Below are positions 13,932 to 25,289 of a stretch of 64,000 bases of DNA, piece after piece; within the stretch, counting starts at the first letter, position 1, and the number at the start of each line of letters is the position of its first letter. Position numbers and translations under genes: made by a program. Under the pieces are notes generated by a model. That model did no database searches and was not told the origin of the DNA. It saw only the letters and a program-made list of their open reading frames with translations. This DNA is from Dioszegia crocea (Eukaryota; Basidiomycota; Tremellomycetes; Tremellales; Bulleribasidiaceae): contig BCKK01000001.1 in assembly GCA_001600615.1 (NCBI GenBank), positions 783,082-847,081 on the forward strand, given 5' to 3'.

Positions 13932-15504
13932 ATGGCGCAAGAAGATGACCCATTTGAGGGCGGCGATGAGGCATTCGAGGTCATGGCCCCGATGCTGGTC
14001 GACAAGCTGCAGGTGGGTCATATGAGCTCTCTGACTCGTCTTCCCTCGGACAGAAGAAGCATGAGCTGATCAGTCTAGGAAGGAGGCATATCGTCAGCCG
14101 ATTGCAAGAAGTTGGCCGAGGCAGGATACCATACGGTGGAGGCAGTGGCATTCACGCCCAAAAAGGCTCTGTGTATCATCAAGGGAATCAGCGAGGCGAA
14201 GGCGGATAAGATTCTAGCAGAGGGTGAGTGCATTCTTTTGTCTCTCCGTCTTCATCAGAAGAAGATGTCACTTCCGACCAAATTTGGCCCCGAAGGGTTT
14301 TGCCACCGATGAGTGCTGACCTGATCAGCGTGTAAACTTGTGCCGATGGGCTTTACAACCGCGACTGAGATACATTCTAGACGCTCGGAGCTCGTACATG
14401 TCACTACTGGCTCGAAGGGCTTGGACACTATTCTTGGAGGTGAGTTATCCATCTGCGCACAACCTTGGCACTTCAAGCTGACTCTACAGGCGGAATTGAG
14501 ACAGGCGCCATCACTGAGCTCTTCGGTGAGTCAGATTGTCTTCGTGCCTTGATGGCGCGATCTGAGGGGATGACCGAGTATTGTGCTGATGCATCAGGCG
14601 AGTTCAGGACTGGTAAATCGCAGATCTGCCATACTCTGGCCGTAACATGTCAGGTCAGTTTGGCAGCGAGAAGTACACAAGTGTAGAGTCAACCAGCTGA
14701 CAGCTCAGCTACCAGTATCAATGGGCGGAGGCGAAGGCAAGTGCCTCTACATCGACACGGAAGGCACATTCCGGCCAGTGCGAATGTTGGCCGTTGCCGA
14801 GCGATACGGTCTGAACGGCGAGGAAGTGCTGGACAACATCGCGTACGCCCGAGCGTACAATGCGGATCATCAGCTTCAACTCCTGGTCCAGGCTAGTGCC
14901 ATGATGGCAGAATCAAGGTCAGCTGACTGTATCTTCCGAAGGTACAAGACCAACAACTGATAGCCAGATTCGCTCTCTTGATTGTGGACTCTTGTACCAG
15001 CTTGTACCGGACGGACTTCTCGGGTCGAGGAGAGCTGTCTGCGCGGCAGACACATCTGGCCAAGTTCCTGCGGACACTCATGAGGCTTGCGGATGAGGTC
15101 GGTTGCTACCCATCCTTTCTTTACAATGGACGCAAAGCTGATAGAATAGTTCGGTGTCGCGGTAGTCGTTACCAACCAGGTCGTGGCTCAGGTCGATGGA
15201 GGGCAATTCGCCGGTGCAGATGCAAAGAAGCCCATGTAAGTTCACTCGAATTAATTCTCGCTACAAAGCTGACATCTTAGTGGAGGAAACATCATGGCGC
15301 ACGCCTCAACAACCCGACTATCGCTCCGAAAAGGACGTGGTGCATCCCGAGTCTGTAAAATCGTTGACAGTCCATGTCTACCAGAGGCTGAAGCCATTTT
15401 CGCCATCAAGTAAGTCTACGCTTCTCTCTCACTCGACCTCGACATGGGGCTGACGGAGCAGCGCAAATGGTATTGGAGAGCCCGAGGAGTTGAAGGTGGA
15501 CTAA
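13932..15504 (+). CDS. RAD51: DNA repair recombinase Rad51
   Basis: RecA-family recombinase that forms filaments on single-stranded DNA for homologous recombination. The start at 13932 gives [20 protein letters not shown]. The N-terminal HhH region follows ([33 protein letters not shown]). Then come [14 protein letters not shown], Walker [40 protein letters not shown], Walker [25 protein letters not shown] and [20 protein letters not shown]. It ends [22 protein letters not shown] with the stop at 15502-15504. The [17 protein letters not shown] and GFTTATE signatures place it in Rad51 rather than Dmc1. About eight introns interrupt a protein of usual length. Confidence 0.96.
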
Positions 15505-15941
15505 ACGAAGAGTCGCAAAGAAGACTAAAGCTCTTGGACTTTTCCGCCAATTTGGCTCTTTCTCCAACTCTTTGGTCTCTTCGCCGTTTACGTCGTCCGC
15601 CATTGTGTAGCTTGGGCCTGCTTGTATGGTTGTAGATTACATGCATCGTCAGATCAAGGCGTGAAGGTGACAGCCACACGGCCGGAGCTAAGGGGGCTTA
15701 CGGGAGTAAACCCAACCGCGTCAGGCACGCACCAAGAAAGACGCGTGCAAGGCTAGCGAGATAGGAAATCTGACCTAAAGACTATATACCCCTTCACACT
15801 ACAGCACGTCGATCTACAGGCTTCAGCACAAGAGTTGACAGGAGCTCGCCTACTGCCTGGCCAGACACACAACACCACTACCAGCTTGGGTCTTTTTGGG
15901 AATTTGTTGGATTGAAGGGGGAGTTTGGACTTTTAGGGGAA
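15505..15941. other. Intergenic region RAD51 3' end / glycosyltransferase promoter
   Basis: 437 bp with the RAD51 3' UTR and the promoter of the CAP59-like gene. TATATA at about 15783-15788 lies roughly 155 bp before the ATG. No gene is seen. Confidence 0.4.
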
Positions 15942-18027
15942 ATGTCGATTTTACGCCGTCTGCCTTCGGCGGGTAGTCTGTTGGTGGGGATCTTAGTGGG
16001 GTTGTTTGTCGCGACTGTAAGTCTGCTCCCTTTGCTTTCAGTAGGACACTCAGTCTGACTCAAATAGCTATTACGGCGAGGCGATGTAAGTTTTCCACTC
16101 CGGCCCCAGTGTAGATTTTGACTGATTCCTACCTCAGTCAAGACAAGAATCGTGGCGAGGATCAGGAGCCAAAGTACGCCCACATACCGCTTCGACGCGA
16201 CAGCAACGGACGCAAGTGACGCTCCCCTCCATCTCTCAGCGACTACACATCCTCCAACTCCTCGGCAGTCTCACGCCACACCACACGAAAGAATGCACGC
16301 GGCATCTTCAGCCAATGTACAGGGAGCAGGCGACGAAGCGGTACGAGTCCCTAGTGGGCCATCGGAGCAGCTGGGTCTCGTCAGGCTGGCTCACCTCATT
16401 ATTCGGAGGAGGCAATGACGGGCGACAATCATCCAAATCTGCCAATCGCCAAGATTCCATTCGTCGGGATTTATCACACCAGGAGCATAAATACTTCTTC
16501 GCCATTAATCTCTACAACTCCTTCGACGTCATCCCTGATATTTTCGCTACACTCTTCCGAACGGCCGCTATCCTCGGCTACCATAATGTCTTTGTATCAA
16601 TTTACGAAAATGGTTCGAACGACCAGACGAAATCTTTGCTCAAGATTTTCGATGCGCTGGCGAGGACGGTCGGGCTTCGAGTCATCATTCGGACGTCGAT
16701 GCGAACGAGGGGCCAATTCAATCATCGAATTGAATACCTTGCCGAGGTCCGGAATGCGGCCATGACACCTCTGCATGAGTTGCGAGATGCGGAAGGGGAG
16801 GTGTTTGACACCATCATCTTCATGAATGATATCTTGCCTTGTGTGGATGATCTCCTCGAGTTGATCTGGCAAAGTAGGAGGCAGAATGCGGGTATCACTT
16901 GTGCGGCGGATTACATGTACCACGACGATATTGTGAGTCTTTTCCATCGTCTCCAAGTTCGGACCAATGGCAGGAAACGATGAGTGATACGGGTCATGTC
17001 GATCGAAATAGGAAAGGCGGATACTGGGAAGGCTTGGCCATCACTGCGCTACAATAGACAAGAGCTGACCCTACAGGGAGCACCGGTCTTCTACGATAAT
17101 TGGGTAGCCAGAGACATCAACGGGACAGCTCTCGAAAACGCCCCTTTCGAGCAAGTCTTCCACCACACCGAATCAAACCACCGATTCCAGCAACATCTTC
17201 CCGTCCAGGGTATGTTTACGCCTCTTTGTATCCAGACCCTACGCTAATCATACAGTACAATCATGCTGGAACGGTATTGCCGTCTTGGACCCCGCTCCGT
17301 TCTATGCGCCCAAACCCGTCAAATTCCGGATGGCAAGATTACCCGATGGCGAGTGCTCAGCTAGTGAATGTAGTTTGATCTGCAGTATGTCCTCTCATTT
17401 ACAATGTCATACCCAGAAATTGGAGCTGATCTCGTAGATGACTTCTGGCACCAAGGTTCAGGCCGAATTATCAGTATGTTCCTTGCTTGCGGCCTTCAGG
17501 TAGAATACAACTGACAAATCAGTGGTACCCCGAGTAAAGCTTGCATATGTGGGTCGGAGTCCTCCCTCCTCTTATCAGGCCAAACTCTGACTAGGCAGGA
17601 CAAAAAGGTGTACGATATCATCCACCCCGAACGCCGAAACTTGACCGCTATCCGTGGTTATAAGCGTATCGGCGGCCTACCCGACGACCCCCACTCGGAC
17701 CCCCAAGACCGATCTTGGTTTGGCCCGCACGACCGATTATTCGTCGATGCTGAATTTGACGAGATGACTTTCCGTGCTGGACCTGAGCGAGGTAAGCTTA
17801 CCCTTCTGGCAAGGCTTGAGTGTTGCTAATGAGATAGTATGGTGTTGGGGTTGGGATGGTGCTGGAGATCTCGATGGACCAGATGTTGATCCTGTTTGGT
17901 ACGTTTCCTCGTTCGGTGGCGGTCCGATCTGAAAACGCTGACAACATTCAGGGAGAAGATGCCGGCGATGAATTACGACCCGGCTGCTGTTGTGGTGAAA
18001 CATTTCAGGAACCTGCCTGGATACTAG
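15942..18027 (+). CDS. CAP59/CMT1-family glycosyltransferase (type II membrane protein)
   Basis: Probable Golgi mannosyltransferase of the cryptococcal CAP59/CMT1 family (PF11735), which acts in capsule or mannan assembly in Tremellomycetes. The start at 15942 encodes a short cytoplasmic tail and a single membrane anchor, SLLVGILVGLFVA. The lumenal domain shows KYFFAINLYNSFDVIPDIF, VFVSIYENGSNDQTKSLL, RIEYLAEVRNAAM, FMNDILPCVDDLLEL, ITCAADYMY, FYDNWVARDING and CWNGIAVLDPAPFY. It ends VVKHFRNLPGY with the stop at 18025-18027. It has about nine introns. I cannot tell which member (CAP59, CAP60, CMT1, CAS-type) it is closest to, so no symbol is given. Its acceptor substrate is unknown. Confidence 0.85.
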
Positions 18028-18313
18028 ATGACATTGAATGCAAGGCAATTTCTGATTGGCGTCATTTAATATTTAATGCTCATTCGGCTTGTCTTGCCAC
18101 TGGCTTCTGGGTTACGAATTCCAGATTCGTGTCCTCGCAGATGTGAATGGATCTTCGGGCCAAGATGGCGCACACATGATCGTCACGACAGATAGGTAGG
18201 ACTGATGTTGCAAATACTGAATCCATCCACATTGTTCAAAAGCCTAATGTCCGATACCCGACTTGCCCGTATTACCAGCTTCTCCCCAACTCCAATTTTG
18301 TGACGGCCATTGC

Positions 18314-19066
18314 CTAACTCTGGCAGCAGACAGCGTCCATTGCGGTGGGTACTGAAGCATTAGCTGCCGAGCTGGATGTAAGGAGAAGAGAAGCTGACTC
18401 ACTGAACTGTTTCCAGAAGAGACAGGACCCTCGCATGTCCAGGGCTGACCCCGTAGCCATAGCGCCAGTGTTCTGGTTGTTGAAATCGGCGGGTGTGTAG
18501 GGGTAAGCCGAGCTCTTCAATGCGCAGAAAAATTCGTTGTCGCCGATCTGAAGAGTGGGCCACCAGAATAGACCGACGCATGTGTTACCTGGTGATCAGC
18601 ACAGGATGGACAAGGTGGAGTCAACTTACCGTTACCATCAGTGGCCACATCGCACTTGGCCTGACACGCTTGCTCGGAGGAAGCACCGGGTTGAGATATC
18701 TGCAAACATCAGCACGATGTTCCCTTGTTTCACGAGACGACTTACACCAATGTCGATGGGAGGCATGTTCTCTCTTCTTCCCGGAAGGTCCCAATTGGCA
18801 TAGTGAGCGTAGCCAGTCTCGAGGTTCAGGCTGGCCGGGCAAGCAGGATAAGGGATGGCAGAAACTTGGGAGTCCTAACGATGGACGGCGGTGGGGTTTC
18901 GGGCGGACAAGTCCTTGAGCATCGCCTTGGTAGCGGATCGCTTGACAATGTTGGATCGGCTGGCCTGTCGCCTCGAGACTCGGTCGGTGTTGGGATTGAC
19001 GGCGGCGCCGAAGACCATGGCGCAGAAGGAGGCCAAAGTAAGGAGGCGGATTAGGGAGAGGGACAT
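18314..19066 (-). pseudogene. Secreted Cys-rich protein, interrupted by nonsense codon
   Basis: Left member of a head-to-head paralogous pair with the gene at 20112. It starts MSLSLIRLLTLASFCAMVFG (signal peptide) and has VSRRQASRSNIVKRSATKA with dibasic Kex2-type sites. Codon 64 is TAG (18875-18877), where the paralogue has CAA; one C-to-T change from CAG would give it. Downstream the frame stays open and three introns remain spliceable at the same places as in the paralogue: GYAHYANWDLPG, SEQACQAKCDVATDGNGNTC, KSSAYPYTPADF, DMRGSCLFWKQF and AMDAVCCQS with the stop at 18314. No frameshift is seen, so the lesion is recent, a sequencing error, or read through. Function unknown. Confidence 0.7.
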
Positions 19067-19872
19067 GTTGGTGGCCGGTGGACCATGGGGAGGGGATTGT
19101 ATGGAGTGGTGAAGAGTAGGAAGATGATCAGAGTGGTAGTGCTGGTCCAGAACGGACCTGCCGGACCGCATCTCATAGAGTTGCTGCTGTCTTGATCCTG
19201 TGCACTGTGTTGACATTTGACACACCCGCTTTTCACGGCGAGTCGACGCCATGTGGTGCAGCCTCGATATTTAGCTAGATCTGGCCTGAATTGGTTGCAT
19301 CAGTAGGTCCACATCGTAGATCAGGGTCTCGCAAGCGGTCGATGGCTGGTACAACAGGGTACAATTGACCGTCCCATGTACACGCTCTGAAACCCTTCAC
19401 CAATTCACCAATTGGATGGTCTTGACAGGTCTTGACTCTGCCGCTTGCCGTAAAGGCCGGAATTCCCTCTTTTGGTTGCATTCCTTGACATACCTCAACT
19501 GACAATCCGCGCCTGGGACCATGTCCTCACATGTCTTCACATTCCCTGACCGGTGACCGGCGACAGTGCACAATGCTTGTTGCATCCCATGAGCTCCCAC
19601 GACTAACCCGCACGAAGATCGCCCGAGATCGCCCCACGAAGGATCTGCCTCAGGCACCGTCCGAGCTGTTCCGGTCTCCTGGCACCTCGGCTCCCAGGAG
19701 CTTCCCAACCTATGCGACCCATCAGACAGTGGTACATACAGGGTGCTCCCCAGCTTTACGCAATCCCTGTTCGGCACCGAGACTGGTGGACCATCGGATA
19801 CGCGAAGACACCGCCGACATGTCCATGAGATGGTCCAGCATCAGGAGATGTAGAGCCATCTGTGTCCGTCAA

Positions 19873-19894
19873 GCCCTGAGGCAGACCTCAGGGC
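19873..19894. repeat. Perfect inverted repeat, 9-bp arms, 4-nt loop
   Basis: GCCCTGAGG and CCTCAGGGC flank the loop CAGA. It lies about 220 bp before the ATG of the secreted gene at 20112 and may be a regulator site or hairpin. Confidence 0.7.
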
Positions 19895-19994
19895 CGCGGC
19901 CGGATGTCCGAAACAGTCCTACTGATGCGACCAGAGCAAGCCTCTCACTCTGCCGACTAGCCGTGAAAACCGGTCGTCCCCACACAGGTGTGGA

Positions 19995-20001
19995 TATAAA
20001 A
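19995..20001 (+). promoter_or_regulatory. TATA box of secreted protein gene
   Basis: TATAAAA, 117 bp before the ATG at 20112, followed by a pyrimidine-rich leader. Confidence 0.6.
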
Positions 20002-20111
20002 GACGGGTTTGGGTTCGTCCTCCTCCCCCTCGGCTCACATCCTCACCTCTCGACGTCACATCTTCTCCCCTTCAACACTTCAGCTCACACCCTCCTCCAC
20101 GGCTCTCAATC

Positions 20112-20848
20112 ATGTCCCTCTTCATCACCCGTATCCTGATCCTTGCCTCCCTTTGCGCTCTGGTCTTTGCTCACGTCACTCCGGTCGTCGATCGAGTTTC
20201 GAAGCGTCAGGCCAGCCGAAGCAACATTGTCAAGCGGTCCGCTACCAAGGCAATCCTCAAAGACTTCAGCGCCCGCTACCCTACCCCCATTCGTCGTCAA
20301 AACTCCCAAGTCTCCGCCGTACCCGCTCCCAAATGTGTCGTTGCCTTGGACCTCGAGCCAGGGTACGCTCACTACCCCAACTGGGATGCGCCAAACAAAG
20401 TAACGGACCAAGCCGGCACTCCCATTGATGTAGGTCCACACAAAGTATCAATGCTGACTCCTAGTTAGCAACACCTGGCGCCATATCCGAGCGGGAATGT
20501 CAGGCCAAGTGCGACATAGCTACAGATAATAAAGGTGCGTTCCGCGGGTTTCATGCTTAAACTCCCCAAGCTGACGCCCAGGCAATACCTGTGTCGGTAC
20601 TTTCTGGTGGCCGATCACCATGGTCTCACAAACCGACCACTGGTGCTCACTGAAAAGCTCGGCATACCCATATACTCCATCCGACTTTTCGAATAGCAAT
20701 CAGTACGCTGTGTCTCCGGGAGCAGCAACAGACATGCGAGGCTCGTGTGCGTTCTGGAAGCAGTTTGGTATGTTCTCCTCCCACAAAGCGAAGCACTGCT
20801 GATAATTAAGTCCCCGCTGCCATGGATGCTGTCTGTTGTGATACCTAA
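20112..20848 (+). CDS. Small secreted Cys-rich protein, PAN/apple-like pattern (intact copy)
   Basis: Intact paralogue of the interrupted gene at 18314; 203 residues. Exons are 20112-20429, 20465-20534, 20582-20767 and 20811-20848, with intron phases 0, 1 and 1. The signal peptide is MSLFITRILILASLCALVFA, followed by a propeptide-like basic region with KRQ, VKR and RRQ dibasic sites. The mature part has eight cysteines: PKC, SERECQAKC, NTCVGTFWWP, HWCSLKSSAYPY, RGSC and DAVCC. The spacing of C-x3-C, C-x2-F and C-x-L resembles PAN/apple modules (inference). It has a TATA box and lies head to head with its sister. It is probably secreted or cell-wall associated; no function is assigned. Confidence 0.8.
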
Positions 20849-21213
20849 GATAGGTCGGTCTGCAGTGTTTGGCGGATGCGGTGGGCGTGTCGTTGGGGGT
20901 AATGGGAACTGGACATTTAAGGACGATTATCTTCCAGGCAACGATTTACTAGACACTCTTTCAATTTTTTGTGATCTTCGCAGGATGCAATCAATGTTGG
21001 GAGTCGCTTCAAGCAGGCTGATTTCTGTCGGTTCGCTGGCAAGGATGGACATGGATGCACATGCCTCCCTTTTACGGCATCTCACCCTCGGCGGTGTGGC
21101 AAGTTCCGGCCGGCAGAGCATAACCGGGAGCACCACCTATTGAAGATGGTGGATTTAATGTCCATGACTTATCCCCCACTCGAGCACCTTCAGAAAGCCC
21201 ATATCATCTCACC
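20849..21213 (+). other. Spacer with an unexplained Cys-rich open frame
   Basis: 365 bp between a secreted gene and the MCC alpha gene. After an acceptor-like TTCGCAG (ending 20983), a frame from 20984 to 21216 encodes FKQADFCRFAGKDGHGCTCLP, followed by RRCGKF and NREHHLL. It has no ATG near its start, and I do not recognise it. It may be an exon remnant. It also covers the MCC alpha promoter. Confidence 0.3.
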
Positions 21214-23970
21214 ATGAAATCTATAGCAACCAAAGCTCGACAATCCGCCGGACGAGGGCTCAGTCCTGCGTCGACAGTCACGTCCACACGGACGCTTGTC
21301 CCGCTTTCGAGCTCCCGCCGTGTGGAGTTAACCTCACCTACCAGCACGCGTTGCTCGAGTCTTCGCAATCAGCTTAGACAATACACTGCGAGTACCAGCC
21401 AAGTCCATCAGGTCGGGAGTGCGGCCTCACAGCCTACCACTCAGCCATTGGGAGAGGGAGCCGTCAACTATGTCCCGGTGCCGAACGGTAAACGCAGCTT
21501 CAAGAAGATCCTCATAGCCAACAGGTCAGTCAATTATTGGAGATACAAGCCTAAATCAGCACTGATGTAGCAGGGGAGAGATTGCTTGTCGCATCATCAG
21601 GACCGCTAGGCGGCTTGGTATCTCTACCGTGGCGGTGTATTCTGAGGCGGACAAGGATTGCATGCACGTAGCCATGGTACGTGTCGTCTAGGTTTCACTC
21701 AGATCCCAGACTGTACTGAGAGTTCTCGCTGATGTAGATAGGCAGATGAAGCATACTGTATTGGCCCAGCCGCTTCGTCTGAAAGCTACGTACGTACTCT
21801 CGGACCAGCTATAGAAGGCTCATACATGCTAATGGAGAACAGCTGAAGATCGACAAAGTGCTCGAGGTAGCCTCTATGAGTGGGGCCGAAGTGAGTCTCA
21901 CCTGCAGGAACTTCCGCCTGTTGTAGAGCACTCACTGACATATCAGGCGATTCATCCCGGATACGGATTCCTGTCCGAGTCAATGGTCTTTGCTCAGCGA
22001 GTTCAAGATGCGGGTTTCGCGTTCATTGGACCACCGCCTGAGGCTATTAGAAGCATGGGCAGTAAGCGAGAGAGTAAAGAGATCATGCTGGGTGAGTCTG
22101 TCGACGCGTCTAAATGGACAAGAGCTGATGAACATCTAGCCGCTGGTGTTCCCTGTGTCCCGTAAGCCCTTTCTTGACCTCCTCACCTCTGGCTGATGTA
22201 TCCAGTGGATATCATGGTGCTGCGCAAGATATGCCGACCCTGCTTTCTGCGGCGCACGAAGTCGGCCTACCAATTCTCATCAAGCCAACACACGGCGGCG
22301 GCGGAAAGGGCATGCGGATAGTACACGACATGGCGAACTTTGAGGAAGAGGTGCTGTCGGCCCAAAGAGAGGCGATCAAGAGCTTTGGAAATGATGAGCT
22401 GTTACTCGAGCGATACCTGATACGGCCGAGGCATGTCGAAGTGCAGGTCTTTGCGGACCAGCAGGGCGGATGTGTCGGATTATGGGAGAGGGACTGTTCG
22501 GTTCAACGGCGACACCAGAGTAAGTGATGGAGCCGGCGGATGTGGTATTGGTGCTGATCGATGGAAGAAATCATTGAGGAGGCTCCGGCACCTGGATTGA
22601 GCCCTGAGCTGAAGCGCGACTTTGCGCAGAAAGCGGTTGCGGCTGCCAAAGCTGTCAACTATGTCGGTGCGGGTACAGTAGAGTTTATTATGGATGCCGA
22701 GACGGACGAGTACTTCTTCATGGAGATGTAAGTTCTCTGACGATTTTGTCCAGAGACAAGCTGATAGCTAGGAACACTCGATTGCAGGTCGAGCATCCCG
22801 TGACAGAGATGGTTACCGGCATTGATCTGGTCGAATGGCAGCTCCTTGTTGGCGCTGGTAATCCACTGCCCATGACGCAGGAGGAGATCCCATGTATTGG
22901 TCATGCCTTCGAAGCTAGAATATACGCCGAGAAGCCTGAGTCGTAAGTGCGAACTCTGGCCTACCGTGTACAGTAGCTGACTTGCGGCAGCAACTTCCTC
23001 CCTGACGCCGGTCGGATCCTGCACATCGGCGCCCCAACGGACGCGCCACATCGCCTCGAGACGGGATTCCAAGAAGGGGATGAGGTGTCGTCATACTATG
23101 ATCCGATGATCTCCAAGTTGATCGTCCACGGAAAGGACCGGGCCGAGGCGTTGAGCCTGCTGCAGAGGGCGTTGGGCCAGTATCATGTCGTAGGGCCAAG
23201 TACGAATATCGAATTCTTGAAGGCTGTTGCTGGACATCCCGAGTTCCAAGCAGGGGCCGTGGAGACCAACTTCATACCGGTAAGTCTTCTGAGTTGTTTG
23301 GGGTGTGGGCCCTTACTAATTGACTTTGCAGCAACACCATGATGAGCTCTTCAAGGTCGATCCAATCCCATCAACGGTACTCGCGCAAGCAGCGCTTTTC
23401 CTATCTCTGCGAGAAGTTCAGCAAAGCGCCGGATCGGGCGGTGCTTGGGCCACTCTAGCTTTCAGACGATTTGGCGATGTCAGCGAGAGGGTCTACCACT
23501 TTGACGAGCACGAAGTTCGAGTTCGACATCTGCCGACGGGCATCGAGGTGGTTGTGGATGGAACGTCACAATCAGTCAATCCAACTCTCATAAGCGATAC
23601 AGAGCTCATCACGCAATTCTCTGCATCTCGATCATCTGCCACTATAATCCCCGTCGGACGCCGGCTACATCTCTTCACCTCTGGTAAACACTACCAACTC
23701 AACCAAGCGGCGACTGAGAGCGACGCCGACGAAGCGGTCGCCGGGTCGTCCTCGGACAACCTGACGTCGCCTATGCCAGCGCGCGTGCTAGAGGTGCGCG
23801 TAAAGGAAGGGGAGGCGGTCACGAGTGGGCAGGTGTGTTGTGTGCTGGAGAGTATGAAGATGGAAATCAATGTTCGGGCGGGTCGAGATGGGGTGGTAGG
23901 CAAAGTCGGAGTGGAGAAGGGGATGGTTGTTGAAGAAGGGCAGATTTTGGTCATTCTAGCAAAGGAGTAA
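21214..23970 (+). CDS. MCCA: 3-methylcrotonyl-CoA carboxylase alpha (biotin) subunit, mitochondrial
   Basis: Biotin-carrying subunit of methylcrotonyl-CoA carboxylase in leucine breakdown. The start at 21214 encodes an Arg/Ser-rich N-terminus fit for mitochondrial import. The biotin carboxylase domain shows [41 protein letters not shown] and [10 protein letters not shown]...[12 protein letters not shown]. It continues with [21 protein letters not shown] and [11 protein letters not shown] linker leads to the biotinyl domain [16 protein letters not shown] with the biotin lysine in ESMKMEI. There is no carboxyltransferase domain, so it is not pyruvate or acetyl-CoA carboxylase. It has about ten introns. 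The beta subunit is not in this window. Confidence 0.92.
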
Positions 23971-24029
23971 GCTTTGGCACAATGTACGATTTGTAACTTC
24001 TGGGATAGGATATGGGATAGGATCAGACA

Positions 24030-25066
24030 TTATAGGTTGACATCTAGACCGCAAGCGGTTCTGACTCATTAAATCATTTTTGTTAAGAACATCATAAAAG
24101 ATTGGGGTGGGATGTGGGGCAGAAGCGAGAAAGCGGTACTCACACGACCGGTTGATCCTGATTTCCCCCTCTACACCACGCCTCTCGAGGCCAAGATCGC
24201 TCAGTAGCTGATCATACTTCTCCGGCTGCTTGCGCGAAAAGTATTTCAGCACCTGTTGGCGTTGGTGCACCAGCACCCGCAGAGCACGCATGTTGGCGTT
24301 GTCTCGGCGATTCGAGAGCAGGTGATCGTGCAGGGATCGGATCTTTTGCGTCAAAAGTGCCGCTGCTATGTCAGCTTGGATCGTGCTTTTGATGAGACTC
24401 ATGCTCACCCTGCACTTCCGAACTCCCAGTGTTCTCTCCCTTGCCCTCCCTCACACCGCCAAACTCTTCAATCACCCTTTGCCGATTGACAACCTCGATC
24501 CCCTTCTTACTAGCGTTCCTCAAATCTAGCAAACGCTGCATCTGCTCCACCTTGCCCTCTTCGTTCGCCGTCATAGCCGCATGGGCATCAGGGTCAATGG
24601 TTTTGTTCGTATTCAAGGCCTTGCGGACTTTAAGCGATGTCGACGTGTAAGGCAGAGCACCGAACAGTAGTTGCTGATCCTCGGATGAGAGACCTGGCAG
24701 GTAGTGTTCGGGTGATTTGCCAGCGGCGTAGTCTACTGGTGGAGCCGAGTAGATTGTCTCAGGACGAAGGAGGACCTTCTGCAATCTGCACCCGTCCCAT
24801 GGTGTCTTTTCGCCAGCGACGGGTAGGTAACCAAAGATGAAGTTGATCTGATCGGCGGCTGCCTTGACTGTACGATCCTCGACGGCTTTGATGTGCCGGT
24901 CGCGCTTGTTCTTTGCGCGCATGCGGCGATCGCGCGATACGAGGAGGGGAGGGGAGGTGGAGAAGGGTTGGGAGGAGGGGGAGGGTATCAAGGGTAAAAG
25001 TAGTCGAGAGGTGGAGGCGTGGAGGGATGGACGGAGAAGAGCGGAGAAGGGAGTGATGAGGCTCAT
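24030..25066 (-). CDS. MRPS28: Mitochondrial small-subunit ribosomal protein uS15m
   Basis: Mitoribosomal S15 protein, which binds small-subunit rRNA. The start at 25066 gives a Ser/Leu/Pro-rich presequence. A long N-terminal extension ([35 protein letters not shown]) is typical of fungal uS15m. The S15 fold follows: [52 protein letters not shown] read a last intron from GTGAGT after NR to an AG just before ACCGCTTGC, giving the C-terminus [10 protein letters not shown] and the stop at 24030-24032. Without that intron the frame would run on to about 23956. The 3' end lies only 59 bp from the MCC alpha stop, tail to tail. Confidence 0.88.
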
Positions 25067-25289
25067 GGTGAAGGGCAGGGCTGTGGAGAGGCAGGGGATA
25101 GTGTGGATAGATGATGGTAGTTATATGAAGGATGGTGCAAGGAGTCAGTGGGTCATGGAGGGCATAATTTCGCAAAGCCAAATTGCTTCCGCCTGCCTCC
25201 ACTCTGCACCAACCTCCATGAATCTCGACTCATATAGTGACAACTACCTCACCCTACAGCGTACTCACAGACTCAATCCAGCTGTAGAT

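Larger units (their letters stand above)
19067..20111. promoter_or_regulatory. 1.05-kb divergent promoter region of the secreted paralogue pair
   Basis: Long divergent spacer between two related secreted genes. A TATAAAA box at 19995-20001 lies 117 bp before the ATG at 20112. Two inverted repeats lie upstream: a perfect 9-bp hairpin (19873-19894) and a weaker 7-bp one (19676-19700). No coding gene is seen. Confidence 0.5.
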
